NCBI GenBank assembly: GCA_024291935.2
Contig: CM044322.1
Coordinates: 21,823,405-21,887,404, forward strand
DNA from: Okapia johnstoni
Taxonomy: Eukaryota > Chordata > Mammalia > Artiodactyla > Giraffidae
Reading direction: 5' to 3'
Length of the DNA stretch: 64,000 nucleotides
In this document: positions 56,923 through 64,000 of the stretch, in pieces
How the letters are laid out: each line of letters opens with the position of its first letter
Position numbering within the stretch: position 1 is the first letter of the stretch
Program-made: the position numbers and the translations under genes
The notes under the pieces: generated by a model
The model's database searches: none
Told to the model about the DNA's origin: nothing
What the model saw: the letters and a program-made list of their open reading frames with translations, nothing else

Positions 56923-57302
56923 GTGTCGAAGAATTGATGTTTTTGAACTGTGGTGTTGGAGAAGATTCTTGAGAGTCCCTTGGACTGCAAGGAGATCAAA
57001 CCAGCCCATCCTAAAGGAAATCAATTCTGAATATTCATTGGAGGGACTAAGGCTGAGGCTGAAGCTCCAATACTTTGGCCACCTGATGTGGAGAGCCAAC
57101 TCGTTGGAAAAGACCCTGATGCTGAGGAAGATTGAAGGCAGGAGGAGAAGGGGACGACAAAGGACAAGCTGGTTGGATGGCATCACCAACTCAATGGATA
57201 TGAATTTGAGCAACTCCAGGAGATGGTGAAGGACAGGGAAGCCTGGTGTGCTGCAGTCCATGGGGTTGCAAAGAGTCGGACACAATTGAATAACAACAAC
57301 AG
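56923..57302 (+). mobile_element. BovB LINE 3' end (~380 bp)
   Basis: 'gtcgaagaattgatgttttt' to the (aac)n tail. The 110-codon plus frame at 56897-57229 reads the C-terminal end of the BovB polyprotein (F-E-L-W-C-W-R-R-F-L-R-V-P-W-T-A-R-R-S-N). It then loses frame at 'ttgagcaactccagg', where one base of the consensus 'gagcaaactcc' is missing. Confidence 0.92.
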
Positions 57303-57457
57303 AGTTTCAGCCTGATGCCAGATTTTTTTGACTTTTAAGGTGACTCAAATTATTTTTCTGGACCATTTAGCTGTATAGAAAGTAAAGAGCTATAATATTT
57401 TATTCAAAGACCTCCAAATTTCAATTTTTTTTCCCTCAACCCAAGAGGAACAATATA

Positions 57458-57615
57458 GCTAGTTTATTTTTTTAACTTTTTGTGTTGGAGTATAGCCAAT
57501 TAACAAGCAATGTTGTGATAGATTCAGGTGAAAAAAGCAAAAGGACTCAGCCATGAGTACATGTATCCATTCTCCTCCAAACTCCCCTCCCATCCAGGCT
57601 GCCACCAATATTGCT
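57458..57615 (-). mobile_element. L1 3' terminus, antisense
   Basis: 'gtgttggagtatagccaatt', 'caatgttgtgatagattcag' and 'gtacatgtatccattctcc' are the antisense 3' UTR end of an artiodactyl L1, somewhat older than the L1_BT copies. Confidence 0.75.
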
Positions 57616-57899
57616 AGTTTACACTGATTTTTCTTACACTGCTCCCAAAGTGGGATAAATGGCTTTGTTAATTAATTAATTAATCAGAACCCATGTGTTA
57701 TACAAGTAACCTATAAAAAAAGTATACAAATAAAGGCCCAAGTTCATCATCTTTAGCAATAACCATAAAAGAGAAACCTGGATTTCTAATAAATGATCTT
57801 CTTACAGAGTAGAAGAATTACAATCTGACAAAAGGGATTTCCTTCTTCCACAAAATTATTTTATAAAATTGTGCTAAGTTGTTGTGGACCCTCAAAGGA
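57616..57899. other. unclassified AT-rich sequence
   Basis: Contains a (ttaa)n patch at 57669-57684. No repeat family recognised. Confidence 0.4.
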
Positions 57900-58635
57900 T
57901 ATATCACTAACAGGAATAGAGAGGAACTTCCTCAACTTGATAAAGAATATCTACAAAACTCTTACAGCTAGCATCATACTTAATGGTGCAAAATTTGAGT
58001 TTTCCCACTGAGATCAGGAACAAAGCAAGGATGCCCTCCCACACCAGTGCTTTTCAATATCATACTGGAGTCCTGGCTAATGAAATGAGACCAAAAAAAG
58101 GAACATACATTAGGAGGGAAATAAAAGTAACACATTAGGAAGAAAGAAAGAAAACTATGTTTTTTTCACACAGATGACAAGAACATTTATATATGCAAAA
58201 AATCCAGAAGAATCAACCAAAAAAAAAAAAAACAGACTCCTGGAACTAATAAATTATTATAACCAAGTTGCACTAAATAGTGAGAAGAATGTACAGCAAC
58301 AAAAACTCTCATTCATTGCTGGGAAGAATACTAAATAGCACAGTCACTTTGGAAGACAGTTTGGTCATTTGGTGCTTTCTTAAAACTAAACATACTCTTA
58401 TCATAAAGTCCAGCAGTCACACTCCTTGATATTTGTCTAAAGGAACTGAAAGCTCATGTCTACAAAAAGAAAAAGAGAAAGCCTGTATACAGATGTTTAT
58501 AGCAGTTTACTCATAACTGCCAAAACTTGGAAGCAATCAAGATGTCCCTTGGTATGTGAATGGATAAGTAAATTGTGGTATATGACACAATGAGATGTTA
58601 TTTAGTACTAAAAAAAAAAAAAAACAAAAACAAAT
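57900..58635 (+). mobile_element. old L1 with internal deletion, first part
   Basis: Reverse-transcriptase wording ('agcatcatacttaatggtgc', 'aagcaaggatgccctcccac', 'ttttcaatatcatactggag') is followed at about 58290 by the much later 3' wording 'aactctcattcattgctg'. A large part of ORF2 is therefore missing. The element resumes after the CHR-2 SINE. Confidence 0.75.
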
Positions 58636-58980
58636 GAGGACTTCCTTTGTGGTACAGTGGATGAGAATTCACCTGACAATGCAGAGGACATGGGTTCAAT
58701 CCCTGGCCCAGGAAGATTCCATGTGTTGTGGAGCAACTAAGCCCGTGCACCACAACTACAGAGCCCTCACTCTAGGGCCCACAAGTCACAGCTACTGAGG
58801 CCTGGGGCCACAACTGAAGCCCATGTGCTCTGGAGCCTGTGCTTTCCAACAAAAGAAGTCACCGAAAGGAGAGGCCTGCATGCTGCAATGAAGATGAGCC
58901 CTCACTGGCCGCAACTAGAGAAAGTCCATACACAGCAATGAGGACCCAGTGCATCCAAAGATAAATAAATAAATAAATAA
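58636..58980 (+). mobile_element. CHR-2-type SINE inserted in the L1
   Basis: 'gaggacttcctttgtggtac', 'gcagaggacatgggttcaat', 'gcccgtgcaccacaactac', ending in (aaat)n. L1 wording 'ttatttagtactaaaa' before and 'aatgaactatcaagccatga' after it show the insertion. Confidence 0.9.
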
Positions 58981-59515
58981 TTTTTAAAAAGATCATATAT
59001 AAAAGAAATGAACTATCAAGCCATGAAAAGACATGGAAGGAATAGAAATGTATATTACTAAGTGAGAGACGCCAATCAGAAAAGGCTACTATAGGACTCT
59101 AACTTCATGACATTCTGGAAAAGGCAAACCTATGGAGACCATAAAAAGATATGTAGTTGCCAATCATTAGTGGGAAAAGAAGGATGAATAGGTGGAACAC
59201 AGGATTTTTAGGGCAATGAAACCACTCTGTATCACTATAATGGTGGCTCCATTACTATAAATTGGTCCAAATCCATATAATGTAAAACATCAAGGATGAA
59301 CCCTAATGTAAACCATGGACTTTAGGTGATAAAGATGTGCCAACATAGGTTCATCAGTTATCACAAATGTCTGTCTATGGTGGGGAATGTTAATAATAGG
59401 GGAGGCTACGTGTATGTGAGGCAGGAGATACATGGAAAATGTCTGTATCTGTTTAGTTTTGCTGTGAACCCAAAACTACTCTAAAAAATAAAGTCTATTT
59501 TTAAAATAAATAAAA
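58981..59515 (+). mobile_element. old L1 3' end, second part
   Basis: 'catgaaaagacatggaagg', 'accatggactttaggtgata', 'gttttgctgtgaacccaaaa' and 'ctactctaaaaaataaag' match, block for block, the L1 3' end at 12125-13195, so both are the same subfamily. Confidence 0.82.
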
Positions 59516-59548
59516 TTATATATATATTATATATAATATATATATTAA
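59516..59548. repeat. (AT)n-rich simple repeat
   Basis: 'atatatatattatatataat' and following, right after the L1 tail. Confidence 0.85.
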
Positions 59549-59554
59549 ATTTCC

Positions 59555-59968
59555 ACATTCTAAACTGTGGAACTTTTAAATGTAAATTTATTTAGGGAAA
59601 GGGTTTTTGCAAATAAAACTAAGTTAATGATCTCAAGTAGAGATCACCCTAGATTATCCAGATGAGTAAATCCAATGACAGGTATCCTTATAAGAGACAG
59701 AAAGGGAGAAGACACGGATGAAAATGCCAGGTGAAGACAGAGGCAGAGGTTGGAATTATGCAGCCACAAACCAAGGAACATCTGGAGTGATCAGAAACTG
59801 GGAGAGACTAGGAAGGATTCTTCCCTAGAGCTTTGGAAGGGGCACAACCCTCCCAACACCTGGATTTCAAACATCTAGGCTGCAGAAATGTTAGAGAATC
59901 AATTTCTACTGTTTTAAACCACTAAGTTTGTGATAATTTTTTGCAGTAGCCAGTTGAAACTAATACAC
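59555..59968 (+). mobile_element. MLT1-type (MaLR) solo LTR
   Basis: 'gaaagggtttttgcaaataa', 'gattatccagatgagtaaat', 'tccaatgacaggtatcctta', 'taagagacagaaagggagaa', 'ggattcttccctagagcttt', 'ctactgttttaaaccactaa' and 'ttgaaactaatacacca' follow the MLT1/MST LTR consensus to its 3' end. MaLRs are extinct non-autonomous ERVL-related retrotransposons. No internal sequence and no partner LTR are visible, so it is a solo LTR with a worn 5' end. It holds no viral gene. Confidence 0.8.
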
Positions 59969-60411
59969 CAGTTTAGCATTGGATTAGGTGAGTTTCAAAG
60001 ATTCAAATCTTCCTTTCCTTTCTACCCAGGACAATCCCCTTCATCCATCATCAGAACCAGCAGTCAAGTCTTTTTTATATCATATTGCTCTAAACCCCAG
60101 CTTCCATCAATATTTTCTTTTCTGACTCTTCTATCTCCCTCTTTCACTTTCAAGTACTTGTGTGATTTCACTGGGCCCATTCAGATATAAAGTATAACCT
60201 CCCTATCTCAGGATCCTTAACTTCATCTGTGAAGCGCCTTTTACCATGTAAAGTAACAGATTCACAGGTTCCAGGATTAGGATGGAGATATCTTGGGGGT
60301 GGGGAGACTGGGACTATTACTCTACCTAGTGCACATAGCTACAAATGTGTCCATGGATAAATCCATCACAAAACTAGAAGACAGGGAACACCACAAATCA
60401 CTAAATAAGAA
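59969..60411. other. unique sequence, no feature seen
   Basis: An 86-codon plus frame at 59930-60190 starts in the LTR and has no known motif. Confidence 0.4.
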
Positions 60412-60413
60412 AT

Positions 60414-60433
60414 GAGAGAGAGAGAGAGAGAGA
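60414..60433 (+). repeat. (AG)n simple repeat
   Basis: About ten AG units. Confidence 0.9.
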
Positions 60434-60989
60434 ACTAACAACAACTACGAAGTCTGCATGGCATCAGGATCTACACAGAGGAAAATAGCAGAGTATCCAG
60501 TGCAGTTGAGAATATGAGAACTCCAATCCAAAATTCCCAATAGATACTCACTGGAAAGGGCGATGGGCCAACTTAAGGTCAGTAGCTGAACTGGGAGAGG
60601 TTCACTGTTCAGAGTGAGTACAGGGAGTACACAGTAAAGTATGAAGAAACTGGATCCATCTAAGCTGCATGAAATCTTGAAATTAACAGTCTAAAATGCT
60701 TACCCAGGATAAATCTCAACAAAAAGGAGAAATTCCTAAGACTATTCAAATACAGAATGACAGAGAAACAAAAGTGAAAGGGGAGGGAGGTTAGGGAAAG
60801 ACAAAAACAGAAAACATGAGTCTATTTATCAATCTCTTTGTGAAAAAACAGATGTGGAAGCTCGAGTCATGAAATTTGAGAAGTTATCTTGGCCCATCCC
60901 ATGATCCTGAAAACAGAGAAATATTCATTTTACTTAAAGTAAGTCCCAAGCAAGGATCATAATCAAAACCCATATAAGATAATTTTTAA

Positions 60990-61972
60990 AAGACATAAAG
61001 AGCAGAATAACATCCTTTTAAACAATGAAAGTGCTCCAAAAGGTTATGCGTGCAAAACATAAAAACTGTAACCTAATGTTTCAAAATGAGCTAAAAATCA
61101 ATTAAGAAAATGATCAAAGTGTTGAAAGAACACATACATCATAAGTAGAATCCTTAGAAAAAAGAAAATAGAACTCAGAAAAGAATATAAATAAAATAAT
61201 ATATAGTATCAGTAATTACAACTAAATTAGAAGGGGCAAATGAATAGATAAAATAGATAATGCCTTAATATAAATAGAAAATTAACAGAGTGAACTTTTT
61301 AAACTAAAAAATAAGTTTAGAAACTTCAGTGCCAGCCTAGATGGATTAACAGAGGCCAAATGTACCACCTCATATGAACAAGTAAAAGAAAAAGACAAAA
61401 TACATAAAATAATGATTATCAAGACATTAGACATCTAGCAATGAAGGGCTCCAATCTCTGAAAAAGAACCAGCAGTAGCCCTACTATTGTCCCAGTGTAC
61501 TGCCCAGAGACAGTATCCAGACCACAGGGCAGGTGGGGAGGACTCAGGAAGATCTCAGAGTTCTTCTCATGGGGTTGGGTAGATAAGAGCTGGAAATCTA
61601 GGGAGGTCAAGGCAGCCAGAGTTCACAGGGGAAAATACTAGACAGGAGGGAGAGAAAAAGAGGGAGAGAGGTGGAGTGAGTGGTAGGGGAGAGAGACAGA
61701 GAGAGAAGGAGGATGAAGAGAGAGAGATCAGTAAAGTGTCCTCCTTGAGTCTTCATCTGAATATTGATCAATTCCTTCATGTAAGAAAACTATGTAAGCA
61801 GGGAAAGAGACACCTGAAAGGATTAGAAGAAACAGTTCTTGGGAGCTCTTGGGGAATGGTTTCTATTCCCTCCAGTCAGAGTGCAGAATTCAACACAGGG
61901 CATTGGGTACAGTACTCAAAAGAGTTTTTGCCACAGTATTGTAGAAAAAGTAACCCTATGCTAAATGCTGCT
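60990..61972 (+). mobile_element. HAL1/L1M-type 5' region
   Basis: 'gaaagtgctccaaaaggtta', 'aagtgttgaaagaacacata', 'gaagggctccaatctctg', 'cccagtgtactgcccagaga', 'gtactcaaaagagtttttgc' and 'gctaaatgctgct' follow the long 5' region of HAL1-like elements (L1 relatives that carry ORF1 only). Similar but weaker wording may begin near 60470. A GA-rich tract lies at 61645-61730. No intact frame. Confidence 0.6.
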
Positions 61973-62251
61973 GCTACTGCTGCTGCTAAATCGCTTCAGT
62001 CGTGTCCGACTCTGTGCAACCCCATAGACAGCAGCCTACCAGGCTCCTCCATCCCTGGGATTCTCCAGGCAAAAGGACTGGAGTGGGTTGCCATTTCCTT
62101 CTCCAATGCATGAAAGTGAAAAGTGAAGTGAAGTGAATTCGCTCAGTCATGTCTGACTCTTCGAGACCCCATGGACTACAGCCCATCAGGCTCCTCTGTC
62201 CATGGGATTCTCCAGGCAAGAGTACTGGAGTGGGGTGCCATTGCCTTCTCC
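61973..62251 (-). mobile_element. BovA2 SINE with 13-bp target-site duplication
   Basis: Full-length antisense BovA2: (gct)n, two BovA units with linker 'catgaaagtgaaaagtgaag', ending 'ccattgccttctcc'. It is flanked by 'gctaaatgctgct' at 61960-61972 and 62252-62264, which belong to the host HAL1-like element. Confidence 0.95.
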
Positions 62252-62264
62252 GCTAAATGCTGCT

Positions 62265-62544
62265 ATGTCCCATCAAAAAAACCCAAAAACTTAAAATCAA
62301 GCATATAGTATGAAACTGTTTCCAAGAAATAAAATTGTGTCACCAAAAAAGGCAATAATATTTAAAATAGTTCAAAAATATTCAGTATCCAACCAGGTAA
62401 AATTTACAATTAAAAATTACCAGACATCAAACAAAAGAAGAAAGTATGACCCATAGTGAGGGGAAAACTCAAACAAACTGACCCAGCAATGACACAGATA
62501 GAATTAATAGATAAAGATATTAAGAGAATCTAATGGTGTACTGA
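62265..62544 (+). mobile_element. HAL1/L1M-type element, middle part
   Basis: 'atgtcccatcaaaaaaaccc', 'gaaataaaattgtgtcacc', 'cagtatccaaccaggtaaaa' and 'tatgacccatagtgagggga' continue the element after the BovA2, up to 'gataaagatattaagagaat'. Confidence 0.7.
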
Positions 62545-62990
62545 AATCAGGTCATACTGGCTCAGGAGAGCCAATTTTTCAATTATTCTCAATTACTGGG
62601 AATTTTACAAGTCAGTTGTTAAACATGACCATTGTTAAAATTATATAGACTCACAATTAAATAATTTATAGTTAAAGCAAAGGTAACAAATAGCAAAACT
62701 CATCTTGCTAATTATTTTATTACATTTTAGTATGATCTATACTTCTGAGGTTAAGGTTATTATATTCATGTGATGAAGATATTATGAAATAGTGTGTTCT
62801 TATTTTTCATCTCTTCTCAACTCTACATTCAATGATTACATGTTGGTAGTTTTAAATTAGCCAGAGTGGGACAATTTAAAACACAAAAATTTGCAAATTG
62901 ACAAATAAAGGCCGAGATGTTGTGGGTTTTTTGTTTTTTGTTTTGGCCAAAAAGCCAGTTGTTGAATATTTGCCACCACATATAAACTTT
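62545..62990. mobile_element. unidentified ~450-bp insert in the HAL1-like element
   Basis: Host wording stops after 'aagatattaagagaatcta' and resumes at 'tttaactgtataccctatgt', where the consensus has no intervening sequence. The insert is AT-rich and includes 'actggctcaggagagcc' near its start and 'ggccaaaaagccagt' near 62945. These share an inverted 'actggct'/'agccagt' pair, as a DNA transposon might. No coding frame and no A tail. I cannot name the family. Confidence 0.45.
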
Positions 62991-63640
62991 AACTGTATAC
63001 CCTATGTTCAAGAGGCTAGAGAAAATACGGGACGTGTTCAGTAAAGACACAGAAGATATAAAGATAAGACAGATAGATAGATAAAATACAGATATTTTAG
63101 AGATAAAAAGCATACTGGATAAAAGTAGAAGTAGATTAGATTTTGAAGAAGAAAAGATTAGTGATCTGGAAAACAACAATATAAGCTATCAAAAATAGAA
63201 CACATAGAGAAAAAGAGAGTTTTAAATAAATAAATAAGTATATCATCAGTAAGCTAAAGGATAACTTCAAGTGATCTAATGTATGCGTAATTCAAGTCTT
63301 AAAGTGGCATAAAGGAAGTAAAAAATTTTTTAAGAAATAGTGGCCAAAACATTGTCCACATTTGATATAAACTGAAACTCACAGGCCAGAGAACCTCATA
63401 GAACCATGAGTACATAAAACATTAAGAAAAATGCAGCAAAGGACATCATGATCAATAGTTTAAATCTCATGGTAACCGTAAAGTCTTAAAAGTAGTCAAA
63501 GAGAATTGGCATATTATATACAGAGGAAGAGAGTCTTGTCAGATATAATGCAATTCAAATGACAATGGAGCAATATAACTGAGGGAAGAAACCTTTCAAC
63601 CTAGAATTCTATTAATGAGTAGAAATATCTTTCAAAGGAA
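62991..63640 (+). mobile_element. HAL1/L1M-type element, ORF1 remnant
   Basis: 'accctatgttcaagaggcta', 'gacacagaagatataaagat', 'agaagaaaagattagtgatc', 'tcaagtgatctaatgtatg', 'acatcatgatcaatagttta', 'acaatggagcaatataactg' and 'cctagaattctattaatg' follow the ORF1 region of HAL1/L1M to near its end. Decayed, with many stops. It completes the element begun at 60990. Confidence 0.72.
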
Positions 63641-63649
63641 GAGGTGACA

Positions 63650-64000
63650 GACTTTAGGAGTGACATCAGAAGATGGTGCCATAGGAATTTCTTGCTTTCC
63701 TTCCCCAAAGAAAATATCAGTTTGAACAATTATTCACATGTGAAAATACCTTCACAAGAGCTAAGGATTCCAGGTGAGGGATTACAGAACATGGATGAAG
63801 CACAGAAAGAAGAAAAGATGCATTGGAGAGATTAGGAAGGATAGATTCACATTACTCCCATTGTCCCTTTCCCAGCGAGTCTGCACAGAGAGAGGCACTG
63901 TCCCTGTGGGAAAAGGAGAGTGAAATAAACACCCTTCACCATGGCTACCACAGCACCAGGCCCCCACCTGCAGCCCTAGAGATCTCCCAGTGGATTCCCA
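63650..64000 (+). mobile_element. possible L1 5' end running off the window
   Basis: 'gtgacatcagaagatggtgc' is a typical old L1 5' start, followed by 'gaaaataccttcacaagagc' and 'gtctgcacagagagaggcac' type wording. The rest lies beyond the window. Moderate to low confidence. Confidence 0.45.

Noticed and set aside
56893..57285. 130-codon minus-strand open frame
   Set aside because: Antisense translation of a BovB 3' end. The sense strand explains the openness because it encodes the BovB C-terminus.
59555..59968. possible endogenous retrovirus with genes
   Set aside because: Only an MLT1-type LTR is visible. No second LTR and no gag, pol or env wording adjoin it.

Overview
This window reads as intergenic (or deep intronic) nuclear DNA from a ruminant, most likely a bovid. 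The diagnosis rests on interspersed repeats: many copies of Bov-tA and BovA/BovA2 SINEs, eight fragments of the RTE-type LINE BovB, several cetartiodactyl CHR-2-type SINEs and young ruminant L1 3' ends. All lie on an older layer of L1M/HAL1, MIR, L2, MER5A and MLT1 remnants. I cannot separate cattle, buffalo, sheep or goat by eye. I find no intact protein-coding gene, no convincing exon series, no RNA gene, no CRISPR array and no bacterial or viral gene system. All repeat family names are assigned from memory of consensus sequences, and most boundaries are good to about 5-30 bases unless a target-site duplication (TSD) fixes them.

Layout. 1-4.6 kb: MIR, a BovB tail, two Bov-tA SINEs, a MER5A-like relic and unique sequence. 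4.6-11.1 kb: one nearly full-length but decayed L1 (5' region, ORF1 and ORF2 remnants, 3' UTR, A tail), split by a younger antisense L1 3' end. 11.5-14.9 kb: an old repeat, two further L1/HAL1 3' ends and a Bov-tA. 15-21 kb: three BovB fragments, a MIR split by a Bov-tA, an L1 3' end split by a Bov-tA and carrying a (CA)n tract, and a GC-rich unique patch near 16.7-16.9 kb. 21-29 kb: mostly unique sequence with an L1 3' end split by a SINE, and MIR, L2, L1 and Bov-tA pieces. The stretch 26.5-28.7 kb is the longest without a recognised repeat.

29-33.1 kb: a CHR-2 SINE, stacked L1 3' ends, an antisense L1M ORF2 relic and another old repeat. 33.1-39.3 kb: L2, MIR and a possible LTR remnant. This part also holds an internally deleted BovB flanked by an 11-bp TSD with a BovA2 nested inside, and an antisense L1 interrupted by a young BovB tail with a 16-bp TSD. 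39.3-48.7 kb: mostly unique with MIR/L2 remnants and two SINEs. 48.7-50.6 kb: one ancient repeat hit by three younger SINEs. 50.6-56 kb: unique sequence and very old repeats. 56-64 kb: CHR-2, Bov-tA, BovB, L1, an MLT1-type LTR, then a HAL1/L1M 5' half split by a BovA2 and by an unidentified insert of about 450 bp.

Nothing here acts as a set of cooperating genes. What the sequence records is the order of retrotransposition: ancient MIR/L2/hAT relics, then L1M/HAL1/MLT1, then CHR-2, then BovB, Bov-tA and BovA2. Several nested insertions with readable TSDs make that order explicit. The observations most worth checking are the deleted BovB unit, the unidentified insert in the HAL1-like element, the longest open frame (26308-27009, which ends inside a SINE) and the longer repeat-free stretches.
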